Source of the DNA: Bryobacterales bacterium
GTDB lineage: Bacteria; Acidobacteriota; Terriglobia; Bryobacterales; UBA6623
Length of the DNA: 64,000 bases
Assembly: GCA_028819235.1 (NCBI GenBank)
Contig: JAPPMC010000311.1
Location: 48,310-112,309 of the forward strand
Direction of reading: 5' to 3'
Shown here: piece by piece, positions 25,495-35,139 of the stretch
How the letters are laid out: every line of letters starts with the position of its first letter
Position numbering within the stretch: position 1 is the stretch's first letter
Notes under the pieces: model-generated
What the model was told of the DNA's origin: nothing
Databases searched by the model: none
Seen by the model: the letters and a program-made list of their open reading frames with translations, nothing else
Program-made: the position numbers and the translations under genes

Positions 25495-28107
25495 ATGCCC
25501 CCGCGCTATGTCCCCCCAGCGGTGGTCGGCGCGCTGCTGGCCGGTCTCGCCGCGAATCCCGCGGGCTTTGCCCAAGGCCCGCAGCACTCCTACCTGTCCG
25601 ACGAATTGAGGCAACGCGTTGACGAGCTGCAGCTTGCAGCCCGCAGCGATGGGACCACCGTTGCCAACCTCAAGGCTCGGCTCGACACTCTCTGGCCTTG
25701 GATCAATGCGTACTCTCTCACTGGGGGCCCCGTGCCGGTCAACGCCACGCTCCAGGTGGCGACAGCCTTCAGAGCACTGGAGGCCCAACGCTTGGAGGGA
25801 AACCAACCCGGACCGAGTGTCTTGGCCGACGTTGACGCACTGATCCACGAGTTCACCGTCAAGGACCTCCACCCGGAGGCGCTAGGAACGGTCTCCTTGG
25901 AGACCGAGGGCCCCGTCCACGTGGGCTCTTGGGCCACCATCCGCCAGACATACACCGTCGGGAAGGCCCCGCTCAACCCGGGAGCCCGGATCATGGTGGC
26001 CAGGCAGTTGCAGGCCGACGGAGGACACGTCCAGAACAGGGACGCCGCAGGCCCCCACTACGTTTCCGCATCGGCGTCGAGACCGACAGTGCGGCTGGAA
26101 CGCACGACTGTTCCGCATTCTGGAATGCACGGTGGGTTTCGCAGTCCCGAGGCGATGCCCACGTTCGAAGTAGTCGGTGGCTCGTTGGAGCCGGGCGAGA
26201 CCGTCACGATCGTGTACGGCGACCGTAGAGAGGGATCCGAAGGCTGGCGAATGCAGACCTTTGCTACGGACGAGGCGATCCTCCCGATCTACGTCGACCT
26301 GGACGGGTCCGGGAACTTCCTGACGCCCGGCTGGCCTGCCTTTTCGATCCTGGGAAACTCGGCCGCTGGCGTCACGGCCGTCGTCCCCTCGATCGTTGCT
26401 CCGGAGGAACCATTCACGCTCGCGATCCGCTGGGAGGACGACGCCGGAAACCGTGCCACAGGAGAAATGCCGGCGGCGGAGATTCTCGTCAACGGCGAGC
26501 CGTTTCGGATCTTGGCTCCAAGTCCTGAGCCCCTGCGGAGATTTCCGGACGTTTGTCTGTCGCAAGAAGGTGTCTACAGGTTCTCCGTGGTCAGCGACGA
26601 CGGGAAGATCCGTGGCCTGAGCAACCCAGTATGGGTCCGCCGCGAACCGTCCTATCGCATCTGGTGGGGAGAAACGCATACGCACACCGGCATGGCTGAG
26701 GGTCAGGGTTCGATCCGGCGGTCGTACGAGTTCGCTCGTGAGGACGCGCGCTTGGACTTCCTAGGCCTCTCTGAGCATGACATCTGGCTGGACGACCGCG
26801 AGTGGCGGACCATGCAGGAGTTCGCCCGGGCGAACACCGTGGCGGGCGAGTTCGTCGCGTTCTTAGGGTACGAGGGAACCTTGCGAAGGCAGTGGGGCGG
26901 CCACCACAACGTCTTCTTCCGTTCTCCAGATGCCAACCGGGTCGGGGCCCAGATCGCGCCAACGCTGACCGGGTTGTACCAAGGCCTGCGGGAGAGATAC
27001 CCGACCGAAGACGTTCTGATCATCCCCCACGCGCACCAAGCGGGCGACTGGCGAACCAACGATCCCGAGATGGAGACGATGGTCGAAATCATGTCGATGC
27101 ACGGAACGTTTGAGTGGTTCGGGAACTACTACCTGCGCCAAGGCCACCAAGTCGGATTCTTGGCCGCCTCCGACGACCACCGCTCGCGGCCAGGCTACAG
27201 CTGGACCTCCGGCCGCCAGCCGAGATCCTCGCTGAGCCAGTTCGGCGGCCTGGCCGGTGTGCGAGCCGACCAGAAGACTGCGGACGCAATATTCGACGCC
27301 CTCAAGGAGCGTAGCGCCTACGCCGTCACCGACGCCCAGCGCATCATCCTGGAAGTGGACGTCAACGGTGCCGGAATGGGCTCGCGGACCACCCAAGGCC
27401 AGCGTCGCAAGGTGCGGGCTAGAGTGATCGGCACCTCCCCGATCCGCAGGCTGACAGTGGTCAAGAACGGTGAGACCGTCTACTCCAGCCGACCTCTCAG
27501 TTCCGGACTGCAGGGCATCACCAGCCTCGTGGTGGGCTTCGCGTCCTCGTCCGAGCCTTTCTTCCGCGACAACCCCCGTGGCTACCGGCCGTGGACGGGT
27601 TCGCTGACCGTGCGCGATGCCAAGCTCGCGAGCATGCGCCCGCTCCACTTCGACAACCGCCACAACGAGTGGGCCGCAACCGCCGAGAACGAACCGAACA
27701 CCGTCCGGTTCAGCACTGGGACCAGAGGGCAAGCTGACACGCTGCTGCTCGAACTGGAGGGCGCATCGCCCTCGACCTCGATCGAATTCCGCCTGGACGA
27801 GGCCACAGAGTGGGGCAAGTCTCCCGTGCCCATACGTCCGCCTGGAAAGCTCAAGGCAAGGCAGTTCCAGGTCGCCCTGGGCGAGATGGCAGACGGCTTC
27901 GCGCGCAAGGCACTGTCCGAGACTGTCGACCGCGACTCGGTGACGCTGGAGGCGATCGGATCGCACCAACCCATGGAGGCGGAGATCGAGTTCACCGACA
28001 CTGGCGAGGCACGTCCGGGCGACTACTACTACGTGCGTGTGGACCAGCTTGACGGCGCACGCGCCTATTCGTCACCAGTTTGGGTGGGCGGAGAGCCCCG
28101 GCGGTGA
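25495..28107 (+). CDS. Exported DUF3604 protein (PHP-like metal-dependent domain)
   Basis: 870 residues with a signal peptide (VVGALLAGLAANPAGFAQ). After about 380 residues of beta-rich sequence comes the DUF3604 domain: RIWWGETHTHTGMAEG (HxH pair), DFLGLSEHDIWLDD, EFVAFLGYEGTLR, HHNVFF, IIPHAHQAGD and GFLAASDDHRSRPG. The ordered His/Asp residues match a PHP/amidohydrolase-like metal centre. Substrate and reaction are unknown for the family. The C-terminal part (LEVDVNGAGMG ... YYYVRVDQLDGARAYSSPVWVG) is a beta-sandwich-like tail also seen in the protein at 37.6-40.6 kb. It stands alone on its strand. Confidence 0.88.
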   Translation: MPPRYVPPAVVGALLAGLAANPAGFAQGPQHSYLSDELRQRVDELQLAARSDGTTVANLKARLDTLWPWINAYSLTGGPVPVNATLQVATAFRALEAQRLEGNQPGPSVLADVDALIHEFTVKDLHPEALGTVSLETEGPVHVGSWATIRQTYTVGKAPLNPGARIMVARQLQADGGHVQNRDAAGPHYVSASASRPTVRLERTTVPHSGMHGGFRSPEAMPTFEVVGGSLEPGETVTIVYGDRREGSEGWRMQTFATDEAILPIYVDLDGSGNFLTPGWPAFSILGNSAAGVTAVVPSIVAPEEPFTLAIRWEDDAGNRATGEMPAAEILVNGEPFRILAPSPEPLRRFPDVCLSQEGVYRFSVVSDDGKIRGLSNPVWVRREPSYRIWWGETHTHTGMAEGQGSIRRSYEFAREDARLDFLGLSEHDIWLDDREWRTMQEFARANTVAGEFVAFLGYEGTLRRQWGGHHNVFFRSPDANRVGAQIAPTLTGLYQGLRERYPTEDVLIIPHAHQAGDWRTNDPEMETMVEIMSMHGTFEWFGNYYLRQGHQVGFLAASDDHRSRPGYSWTSGRQPRSSLSQFGGLAGVRADQKTADAIFDALKERSAYAVTDAQRIILEVDVNGAGMGSRTTQGQRRKVRARVIGTSPIRRLTVVKNGETVYSSRPLSSGLQGITSLVVGFASSSEPFFRDNPRGYRPWTGSLTVRDAKLASMRPLHFDNRHNEWAATAENEPNTVRFSTGTRGQADTLLLELEGASPSTSIEFRLDEATEWGKSPVPIRPPGKLKARQFQVALGEMADGFARKALSETVDRDSVTLEAIGSHQPMEAEIEFTDTGEARPGDYYYVRVDQLDGARAYSSPVWVGGEPRR

Positions 28108-28149
28108 TGCCGGGACGGCCTGCCCGACCAGCCTAGCTCTGAAGCTCGC

Positions 28150-28998
28150 ATGCTGATCATCGACACTCACGCCCACGTCTTCTCCCCGGATGAGGCCGCC
28201 TATCCTCCGAAGCTCCAACCCTCACGCCCGCCAGAAGGCTCCGGAACGCTGGAGCGGCTTACCGATGAGGTGGAACGCCACGATGTGCGCGCGGTCACGG
28301 TCGTGCAGGTCAGCGGGTTCTATGGGTTCGACAACCGGTACGTCCGGGCAGTGGCGCGAGAGAACCCTCACTGGATCGCGGCCATTTGCACGCTCGACCC
28401 ATTGGACGAGGCAGCCCCCGCCTTACTGCGGAAGTTCGCGAGGGAAGGCACCATGCGGGGCCTGCGAAGCGTTCCTGCACCTGGCAACCGGCTCGACCAT
28501 CCAGGAGTGAGAGCCCTCTGGCGCGCCGCCAGCGACGAGGGCCTTCCGGTCAACGTGCTGGGCAGGCACGGGCTGGAAGGCCAATTGTCGAACCTGCTGC
28601 GAGAGTTTCCCAGCCTGCCAATCATCCTGGACCACAGCCTGGGCCTTCAGGCCGGACCCGAACGCGAGAGGACGCTCGAGACCTTGGAGCGCCTCTGCGG
28701 GAACCGCCACCTGTATGCCAAGCTCTCATTCATCGCCAATGGCGCAGCGGGCTGTGCGGACCGCTATCCATGCGAGGACATGCACGACACCGTCCTGAGG
28801 GTTGTGGGCCTGTTCGGAGCCGAGCGCTGCACCTGGGGGTCCCACTTCCCGACAGAACGTTACGCGCGCCCGCTCACGTACGGCCAACACCTGGAGGTCT
28901 TCCGTTCCGGGCTTGACCTCTCGGACCGCGACCGGCGGCTGATCTTGGGGGGAACGGCCCGTCGCATATGGTTCCCGGAGATGGACCGTCGGCTGTGA
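28150..28998 (+). CDS. Amidohydrolase family 2 (TIM-barrel) protein
   Basis: 282 residues. The N-terminal IIDTHAHVFSP gives the HxH metal pair (H7, H9); LPIILDHSLG (D161-H162) corresponds to the internal His strand. Members are hydrolases or decarboxylases of carboxylates and lactones; rhamnono- and fuconolactonases belong here, which would suit the sugar genes nearby, but that is inference. The strand usually ending in a catalytic Asp (GSDFP) reads CTWGSHFPTERY, with His232 in its place. The gene starts 42 bases after the DUF3604 stop and its end overlaps miaA, so an operon with miaA is likely. Confidence 0.82.
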   Translation: MLIIDTHAHVFSPDEAAYPPKLQPSRPPEGSGTLERLTDEVERHDVRAVTVVQVSGFYGFDNRYVRAVARENPHWIAAICTLDPLDEAAPALLRKFAREGTMRGLRSVPAPGNRLDHPGVRALWRAASDEGLPVNVLGRHGLEGQLSNLLREFPSLPIILDHSLGLQAGPERERTLETLERLCGNRHLYAKLSFIANGAAGCADRYPCEDMHDTVLRVVGLFGAERCTWGSHFPTERYARPLTYGQHLEVFRSGLDLSDRDRRLILGGTARRIWFPEMDRRL

Positions 28999-29981
28999 GC
29001 GGGACCGGGCTTGCGCCAGCCGTCGCCATCGTTGGCCCGACCGCCTCGGGAAAGACGGAACTAGCCTTGGAGTTGGCGCGGCGGCATGCGGCCGAAATCG
29101 TCAACTTCGATTCCGTCCAGGTCTATCGGTTCCTCGACATCGGCTCCGCCAAGCCTAGCCGCGCGGTCCGCCGTGAGATACCGCACCACTTCGTCGACCA
29201 CGTCGCACCGTGCGACGTCTATTCTGCCGGAGAGTTCTCGCGCGACGCGAAAGCGGTGCTCGCCGATCTGCGCGAGCGCCGCACGCTGCCCATCCTGGTC
29301 GGAGGGACCGGATTCTACCTCGAAGCGCTGCTCAAGGGCCTGTTCGATGGCCCGCCCCGGGACGACGCGCTGCGGCGGAACCTGGACGAGTCGGCCGCGC
29401 GCCATGCGGACGGGCACCTTTGGCGGATGTTGGCGCGGCTGGACCGTGCCGCGGCAGACAGGATCCACCCGAACGACCACCCGAAGCTCGTGCGCGCCAT
29501 CGAAGTGTCCGTGGGAGGAGGACGCCCGATGACAGAGCAGTGGAATCAGCCCAGGGATTCATTGCGCGGGTACCGTGTGCTCCTGTTGGGGCTGGATCCA
29601 CCAAGGGACGCACTCAACGCCCGAATCGACCTGCGAGCACGGCGTATGTTCGATGAAGGCTTGATCGAAGAGGTCAAGGGACTCCTCGATCGAGGAATCC
29701 CGGAATCTTGGCGTCCGCTCGGATCGCTTGGCTACGCGCAATGCCGCCGTTACCTCGCGGACGAGTGCAGCCTCCAGGAAGCGGTGGAGGCCACCGCCCT
29801 CAAGACACGTCGCTATGCGAAAAGACAGATGACCTGGTTCCGAAACCGGGCCGGCGAAATCCGCTGGCTGCACGGGTTCGGTGACAAGAGAGGCGCTTGG
29901 GCGTGGGCCGAGGCCGAATTCCGGGAGTGGATGGCGAGCCATTCGGGCCAGTCGGAGGTGGAGTGCGACGCCGCGCCTTGA
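28995..29981 (+). CDS. miaA: tRNA dimethylallyltransferase
   Basis: Adds a dimethylallyl group to A37 of tRNAs reading codons that start with U. Motifs: P-loop IVGPTASGKTELALELARR, NFDSVQVYRFLDIGSAKPS, IPHHFVDHVAP, LPILVGGTGFYLEALL and the C-terminal LGSLGYAQCRRYL ... TRRYAKRQMTWFRN. The GTG at 28995 overlaps the upstream TGA as GTGA and gives 328 residues starting (M)SGTGLAPAVAIVGPTASGKT; an ATG at 28968 in frame is the alternative. In the P-loop neighbour motif Gly-Tyr replaces the common Gly-Tyr-K/R-E pattern with GYAQC, a normal variation. Confidence 0.95.
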   Translation: MSGTGLAPAVAIVGPTASGKTELALELARRHAAEIVNFDSVQVYRFLDIGSAKPSRAVRREIPHHFVDHVAPCDVYSAGEFSRDAKAVLADLRERRTLPILVGGTGFYLEALLKGLFDGPPRDDALRRNLDESAARHADGHLWRMLARLDRAAADRIHPNDHPKLVRAIEVSVGGGRPMTEQWNQPRDSLRGYRVLLLGLDPPRDALNARIDLRARRMFDEGLIEEVKGLLDRGIPESWRPLGSLGYAQCRRYLADECSLQEAVEATALKTRRYAKRQMTWFRNRAGEIRWLHGFGDKRGAWAWAEAEFREWMASHSGQSEVECDAAP

Positions 29982-30817
29982 TCCTGGGATGTGGCTTCAC
30001 GGGCCGCAGGGTGGCCAAGCTGCTGCTGGAGCAAGGATGGGAAGTCGCGGCGACGACCCGAAAGCCTGAGCGCCTCCAATGCCTGAGACCGGCAGGAGCG
30101 CTCGTGTTGCCCTTTGATGCAGCTTCCGAAACGGGAACCACCGTATCGGCGGCGGGTGCGCACGTCCTGATCTCGATACCGACCCTGCGCCGCCGAGGGC
30201 GGCTAGACGAGCCCACACCGCGCGTCGTCAGCGGACTCAAGGGGCTGCCGCACCACGTCACGTACCTATCGACCACTGGGGTCTACGGAGATGTGCGCGA
30301 TGTGGACGAGCGGACCCCGCCGGCCCCACGGACAGAGCGCCAGCGCCTGAGAGTGTTGGCCGAGCGGCACGTGCGGCGCTTGGCGTGCAGGACGGCCGTT
30401 CTGCGCCCGGCGGCCATTTACGGTCCTGGCAGGGGCGTCCACGCTAGGATGCGCGCGGGAGACTTCGTGCTGCCCTCCGGACGGCCACGGATGGTGTCCC
30501 GAATCCACGTCGACGACCTCGCCGCCATCGTCGCCGCGAGCATGGCCCTCGACGTGGACGGGGCCTTCCCAGTGGCGGACGAACTGCCGGCCCCGTCCGC
30601 AGAGGTCGCCCGCTTCTGCTCGGAAGCGATGGGCCTCCCGCCGCCCCCATTCGTCCCGGCCTCCGAAATCTCGGCAACGAGGAGGGCCGACCGGCGGGTC
30701 GACGGCGGGGCAATCCGCCAGCTCACCGGCGTGCGCCTGCTCTATCCCACGTATCGCGAGGGCATCGCGGCATGTCTGGCGCAGGAAGCCTACCGCCAGA
30801 ACCGCGATCAGGCCTAG
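29963..30817 (+). CDS. NAD(P)-binding epimerase/dehydratase-like protein (YeeZ-like)
   Basis: 284 residues. A Rossmann start LILGCGFTGRRVAKLLLEQGWEV is followed by HVLISIP, HHVTYLSTTGVYGDVRDVDERTP, AVLRPAAIYGPGRG and RIHVDDLAAIVAAS, the layout of extended short-chain dehydrogenases. The catalytic Tyr is visible in GVYGD, but the canonical YxxxK is degenerate. The GTG at 29963, five bases after GGAG, is chosen; the start overlaps miaA by 19 bases. A longer frame from 29897 is possible. Substrate unknown. Its stop interlocks with that of ribE on the other strand (CTAG at 30814-30817). Confidence 0.85.
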   Translation: MRRRALILGCGFTGRRVAKLLLEQGWEVAATTRKPERLQCLRPAGALVLPFDAASETGTTVSAAGAHVLISIPTLRRRGRLDEPTPRVVSGLKGLPHHVTYLSTTGVYGDVRDVDERTPPAPRTERQRLRVLAERHVRRLACRTAVLRPAAIYGPGRGVHARMRAGDFVLPSGRPRMVSRIHVDDLAAIVAASMALDVDGAFPVADELPAPSAEVARFCSEAMGLPPPPFVPASEISATRRADRRVDGGAIRQLTGVRLLYPTYREGIAACLAQEAYRQNRDQA

Positions 30818-31437
30818 CCAGAGGCCACCTGCGGGTGGAGACCGTCACGCAATTCCAGCAGTCGGGTGACGTGCTTCGCCAGAACGTCACACTCGATGTT
30901 CACCGATTCCCCGGCACTTCGCACGGCGAGGTTGGTCACCTCGTAGGTGTGGGGGATGATCGCGAAGCCGATCGTGTCGCCCTTCAGCGAAGCCACCGTC
31001 AGGCTGATGCCGTCGATCGCCACGCTGCCCTTGTACACCAAGTACTTGAGCAGGTCACGGGGAATCCGGACCGAGAGCCACCAGTTGCCATCCCCAAGCG
31101 GATCTAACACGTCGACCGTCCCCGTGCCGTCAACATGTCCGAGGACAAAGTGTCCGCTAAGCCGGCTGGTCGGGAGCAGGGGCCGCTCCAGGTTGACCAG
31201 ATCCCCGCCGGTGAGCGTCCCGAGGCCGGTTCGGGCCAGCGTCTCAGGTGACAGGTCGGCCGCGAAGCCCCTTTCGTCGACCTCCACGGCAGTCAGGCAG
31301 CAACCGTTGACCGCGATGCTCCCGCCCCTGCGAAGGTCAGAGAGAACCTCGCTTGCCTCCACCTGTATGCGGGCTCCGGAACTTGACCGCTCCATGCGGC
31401 GGATGCGGCCTGCCTCTTCGACGATTCCGGTGAACAT
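30814..31437 (-). CDS. ribE: Riboflavin synthase, alpha subunit
   Basis: 207 residues made of two lumazine-binding halves: MFTGIVEEAGRIRR ... SIAVNGCCLTAVEV ... DLSPETLART and SGHFVLGHVDGTGTV ... GSVAIDGISLTVASL ... IIPHTYEVTNLA. It dismutates 6,7-dimethyl-8-ribityllumazine to riboflavin. The gene lies 12 bases after ribD and belongs to the ftsY-ribD-ribE run. Neither ribH nor ribBA is in the window. No FMN riboswitch was recognised upstream of the run. Confidence 0.95.
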   Translation of the reverse strand: MFTGIVEEAGRIRRMERSSSGARIQVEASEVLSDLRRGGSIAVNGCCLTAVEVDERGFAADLSPETLARTGLGTLTGGDLVNLERPLLPTSRLSGHFVLGHVDGTGTVDVLDPLGDGNWWLSVRIPRDLLKYLVYKGSVAIDGISLTVASLKGDTIGFAIIPHTYEVTNLAVRSAGESVNIECDVLAKHVTRLLELRDGLHPQVASG

Positions 31438-31449
31438 AACGGTCTACGC

Positions 31450-32583
31450 TCAATCGCCGGGCGAAACATGGTCGTTGACAACTGTCGCCTCGACCAGAAA
31501 CTCGTCGGGACCGACGGGGCGGGTCCGCAGGTTCCGCACCCGAATCGCGCCCGACCGCGAGCGGCGGCCCGCGCCTCCGACCATGGGCAGCGAATCGAAG
31601 CCCCCAAGGATCTTCGGAGCGAAGTACAGCAGGATCTTGTCCACGGCACCCCCTTCAAGCAGGGCCCAGTTCAGCTTCGCGCCTCCCTCGACCATCACAG
31701 ACGTAATGTCCCGCCGGCCGAGCCACGCGAAGAGCGCGTGGAGGTCCACTCGGCCGGTCGGCGAGTCGAACACCCTGATGGCCACCTTGGCCCGTTCTAG
31801 AGCACGCCTCCGACGCTCGGTGGCGGCCGAGGTGGTCGCCACAATCAAATCACCCCGCACCGATTCCACGATGCGTGAATCCGTGGGAATGCGCAGAAGC
31901 GAGTCGAGGATGACACGCTGCAGGCGTCGGCGCCTCGGCAAGCCCGTACGGTCGGTGAGGCGGCAATCGTCCGCCTGGACCGTCCCAATGCCGGTCATGA
32001 TCGCGTCGTGACTGTGCCTCACTCGGTGCACATGCGCCCTAGCGGTGGAACTCGTGATCCAGCCGGTGTTGTCGTCGGGAGCCGCGATCTTCCCGTCCAA
32101 GGTCAGGGCGGTCTTAAGCGTCACTAAAGGCCGGCCGGTCTGCGCGAAGTGGAAGAAAGCCTGATTCAGGCGGTCGGCTTGGCGGGCGACCTCGCCGTTC
32201 GCCGCGACCACCTCGACTCCGGCCTGGCGGAGCGCGTCCAGCCCTGCGCCGTTGATCTTCGGGTTGCGGTCGCGGCTGGCGCAGACCACACGGGCGATGC
32301 CCGCCTCCAACACCGCACGAACGCACGGCGGCGTTCGCCCTTGGATGGAGCAGGGCTCAAGCGACACGTACAGGGTCGCACCCTGCGAGCGGCCCCCCGC
32401 CTGCTCCAAGGCAAGCACTTCGGCATGCTTGCGGCCTTCGTAGGAATACCAGCCCTCGCCGGCGCGTAGGCCCGTGCTGTCCACCACGACCGCTCCAACC
32501 ATCGGGTTGGGGCTGGCGATTCCCGTCCCTCGACGGGCCAGCTCGACCGCCTCCGCGAGCCATCTGGCGTCAGACTGGCTCAC
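31450..32583 (-). CDS. ribD: Bifunctional riboflavin deaminase/reductase
   Basis: 377 residues. The N-terminal deaminase domain has GIASPNPMVGAVVV, the zinc ligand HAEVLAL and EPCSIQGRTPPC. The C-terminal reductase domain has RPLVTLKTALTLDGKIA, HDAIMTGIGTVQADDC, and VMVEGGAKLNWALL. It carries out the second and third steps of riboflavin synthesis after GTP cyclohydrolase II. The usual His of the PC-x-H-x-GRTPPC motif is Ile here. The start is GTG overlapping the ftsY stop as GTGA (32580-32583), so translation is probably coupled. Confidence 0.95.
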   Translation of the reverse strand: MSQSDARWLAEAVELARRGTGIASPNPMVGAVVVDSTGLRAGEGWYSYEGRKHAEVLALEQAGGRSQGATLYVSLEPCSIQGRTPPCVRAVLEAGIARVVCASRDRNPKINGAGLDALRQAGVEVVAANGEVARQADRLNQAFFHFAQTGRPLVTLKTALTLDGKIAAPDDNTGWITSSTARAHVHRVRHSHDAIMTGIGTVQADDCRLTDRTGLPRRRRLQRVILDSLLRIPTDSRIVESVRGDLIVATTSAATERRRRALERAKVAIRVFDSPTGRVDLHALFAWLGRRDITSVMVEGGAKLNWALLEGGAVDKILLYFAPKILGGFDSLPMVGGAGRRSRSGAIRVRNLRTRPVGPDEFLVEATVVNDHVSPGD

Positions 32584-33542
32584 GCTTGCTCCCGCGAGTC
32601 GAACATCGAACGCACGAACGTCTCCGCGTCGAAGGGAACCAGGTCGTCAATGGTCTCACCGACGCCCACCCAATGGATCGGTATCGCGAGCTCCCGTGCG
32701 ATGCTGACAGCGATTCCGCCCTTTGCCGTCCCGTCGAGCTTTGCCAAGACAAGGCCCGTCACGCCAGCGGTCGAGGCGAACTGACGGGCCTGTTGCAGAC
32801 CGTTCTGGCCCGTCACTGCGTCGAGGACCAGCAGCACTTGGTGGGGGGCGCCCGGAACGAGCCGCGCCGCCGTGCGCCGGATCTTGGCGAGCTCCGCCAT
32901 CAAGCCCGCCTTGTTGTGAAGCCGGCCCGCCGTATCTGCAATGACCGTGTCGGCTCCCCGTGCCTTGGCAGCCTGCAGGCTGTCGTAGACGACCGCGCTG
33001 GGATCCGCTCCCGCGTGTTGGCGGATGACCGGGCATCCGGACCGCTCGCCCCAAATCTGGAGCTGTTCGGCGGCTGCGGCCCTGAACGTGTCTGCCGCGC
33101 ACAGCAAGACCTCCCGCCCCTCGGTTCGCAGGCGGTGCGCCAGCTTCCCGATCGTAGTGGTCTTGCCAACGCCGTTGACACCAACCACCAGAATCACCTC
33201 TATCTCGGGACTGCGCCGCGTTTCGTCTGTGGCGGTGGCCTGGCCCAATATCGCCACAAGACGCTCGGCGATCAACCCGCGCACGGCGTCGGCGCGCGCG
33301 GCCTCCTGGCTTCGAACCGCGGAGCGCAGGTCGGAGAGGATTTCATCGGTGGTGCGCACGCCGAGGTCGGCTCCGATGAGCGCCATCTCGAGGTCCTCGA
33401 GCAGCTCAGCGTCCAGTTCGACAGAACCGGAGAGGATCCCGTCGAGCTGCTCCGAGAGCGTCTCGCGCGTCTTGGTGACGGCCTTCCGGAACCGGCCGAA
33501 CAGTCCGGGCTTCTTGGGCGGGGCGCCGAAGAGCGACTGCAT
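32580..33542 (-). CDS. ftsY: Signal recognition particle receptor FtsY
   Basis: 320 residues. A short N domain (LFGRFRKAVTKTRETLSEQLDGIL) leads into the NG GTPase: G1 GVNGVGKTTTIGKLA, CAADTFRAAAAEQLQIW, G3 DTAGRLHNKAGLM, G4 TKLDGTAKGG-equivalent LAKLDGTAKGG, and GVGETIDDLVPFDAETFV. It docks ribosome-SRP complexes on the membrane. The acidic A domain found in enterobacteria is essentially missing, as in many phyla. It is the first gene of ftsY-ribD-ribE. Confidence 0.97.
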   Translation of the reverse strand: MQSLFGAPPKKPGLFGRFRKAVTKTRETLSEQLDGILSGSVELDAELLEDLEMALIGADLGVRTTDEILSDLRSAVRSQEAARADAVRGLIAERLVAILGQATATDETRRSPEIEVILVVGVNGVGKTTTIGKLAHRLRTEGREVLLCAADTFRAAAAEQLQIWGERSGCPVIRQHAGADPSAVVYDSLQAAKARGADTVIADTAGRLHNKAGLMAELAKIRRTAARLVPGAPHQVLLVLDAVTGQNGLQQARQFASTAGVTGLVLAKLDGTAKGGIAVSIARELAIPIHWVGVGETIDDLVPFDAETFVRSMFDSREQA

Positions 33543-33654
33543 GGCCGGAATGCGGGTAGCGCGCCCGCGCCCCGATCATATCAACCGGAGACTCCTCCCA
33601 GTCCGCCCGAAGCGGTCGGAGACGCTCGGCGGAAAGCCGGGCGCACGCACGCCG

Positions 33655-35133
33655 TCAGGCCAGCAGATCGCCGATCACCTCGCCACCGTTGATCGTCGGG
33701 CGCTCGGCGCGGCCATTGTGAAGGTAGGTCAGATCGAGGTGGTTCAGGCCCAACAAGTGCAGGATCGTCGCGTGGATGTCGTGGACGTGGCAAGGCCTCT
33801 CTGAGGCCCGGAAGCCTATCTCGTCCGTCGACCCCACCACCTGACCGCCTGCGATGCCCGCGCCGGCGAGCCAGATCGTGAAACCCCAAGGGTTGTGGTC
33901 GCGACCATACACGTCTGGCGCGATCGAGCCCGGGCCTCCGTCGCTGAAGGGGGTGCGCCCGAACTCCCCGCCCCACACGACCAGCGTCTCCTCGAGCAGC
34001 CCCCTCGACTCCAGATCAATGAGCAGGCCGCTGATGGGCGTATCGGACACCCTGCACATCTTGGAGTGGTTGCGCTCGAGGTTGGCGTGGGAATCCCAGC
34101 CTCCGCCGCTGCCGCAATAGACCTCCACAAAGCGGACGCCGCGCTCCACCAGCCGTCTCGCCAACAGGCAGTTTGTGCCGAACCTTCTTGCGTCCTCGTC
34201 GTCCATGCCGTACAGCCGCTTGGTGGCGGCGGATTCCTGTCCCAGATCGACGGCTTCGGGTGCGGCGCTCTGCATCCGAAATGCGAGCTCGTACGACTCG
34301 ATGCGCGCCTCAAGCTCGTCGTCGTCCGGGAAACGGCCGGCGTGGTGCCGGTTGAGGACTTTCAGGTAATCGAGACGGCTTCGCTGCTGCTCCTCGCTCA
34401 TGTGCTGGGGAGGGCGCAGGTTGAGGATCGGCGGACCCTCCTGCCGAAGGTGGGTGCCTTGGTAGGTTGCCGGAAGGAAGCCGGAGCCCCAGTTTGTCGG
34501 CCCTCCCTTCACCGCCTTGCTGTCACTGAGCACGACAAATGCCGGCAGGTTCTGGTTGGAGCTTCCCAGCCCGTAAGTTGTCCAGGCGCCCATGGACGGC
34601 CTGCCGGCCAGTATCGAACCGGAGTTCATCTGCCGGTTGGCGCCCACGTGGTTCACCCCGTCGGCCCAGCACGATCGGACGACCGCCATCTTGTCGACGT
34701 GCCCCGCGATCTGCGGGTACCAGTCCGATACCCAGAGCCCGCTCTGCCCGTGGCGCTTCCAATCCCGCATCGACGCAACGATGGGCATCCTGTGGGATCC
34801 CGTGGCGCTGGTGACGGGAAGCTTGAACGACTCCGGCGTGACCTGTCCGGCAAGCCTCTCAAGCGCCGGCTTTGGGTCGAAGAGGTCGAGATGGCTGGGG
34901 CCGCCCTCCATGAACAGCCAGATCACCGACTTGGCGCGGGGAGCGTGATGGGGCTCGCGCGGGTCCAAGGGGCCGCTGGCGGCACCGGAAGCCCTGCGCA
35001 GGATGCCGGCACCTGCGAGCAGGTGGGCTAGGGCCAAGCTCCCGAGACCGCTGCCGGAGCGCGCCAAGAACTCCCGGCGCGGCGACCCTGTCGGACCGCC
35101 GGATGGCTTTCTGGCCTGGGTTGCGAGTGCCAT
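33655..35133 (-). CDS. DUF1501 family protein with Tat-type leader (second module)
   Basis: 492 residues. The leader SPRREFLARSGSGLGSLALAHLLAGAG is a classical twin-arginine signal. DUF1501 landmarks follow: SVIWLFMEGGPSHLDLFDPKP, NRQMNSGSILAGRPSMGAWTTYGLG, VVWGGEFGRTPFSDGG, GRDHNPWGFTIWLAGAG and HDIHATILHLLGLNHLDLTYLHNGR. It follows the second DUF1549/DUF1553 gene by 6 bases and, like the pair at 8.2-12.7 kb, should act with it outside the cytoplasm. The reaction is unknown. Confidence 0.91.
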   Translation of the reverse strand: MALATQARKPSGGPTGSPRREFLARSGSGLGSLALAHLLAGAGILRRASGAASGPLDPREPHHAPRAKSVIWLFMEGGPSHLDLFDPKPALERLAGQVTPESFKLPVTSATGSHRMPIVASMRDWKRHGQSGLWVSDWYPQIAGHVDKMAVVRSCWADGVNHVGANRQMNSGSILAGRPSMGAWTTYGLGSSNQNLPAFVVLSDSKAVKGGPTNWGSGFLPATYQGTHLRQEGPPILNLRPPQHMSEEQQRSRLDYLKVLNRHHAGRFPDDDELEARIESYELAFRMQSAAPEAVDLGQESAATKRLYGMDDEDARRFGTNCLLARRLVERGVRFVEVYCGSGGGWDSHANLERNHSKMCRVSDTPISGLLIDLESRGLLEETLVVWGGEFGRTPFSDGGPGSIAPDVYGRDHNPWGFTIWLAGAGIAGGQVVGSTDEIGFRASERPCHVHDIHATILHLLGLNHLDLTYLHNGRAERPTINGGEVIGDLLA

Positions 35134-35139
35134 GACTGT

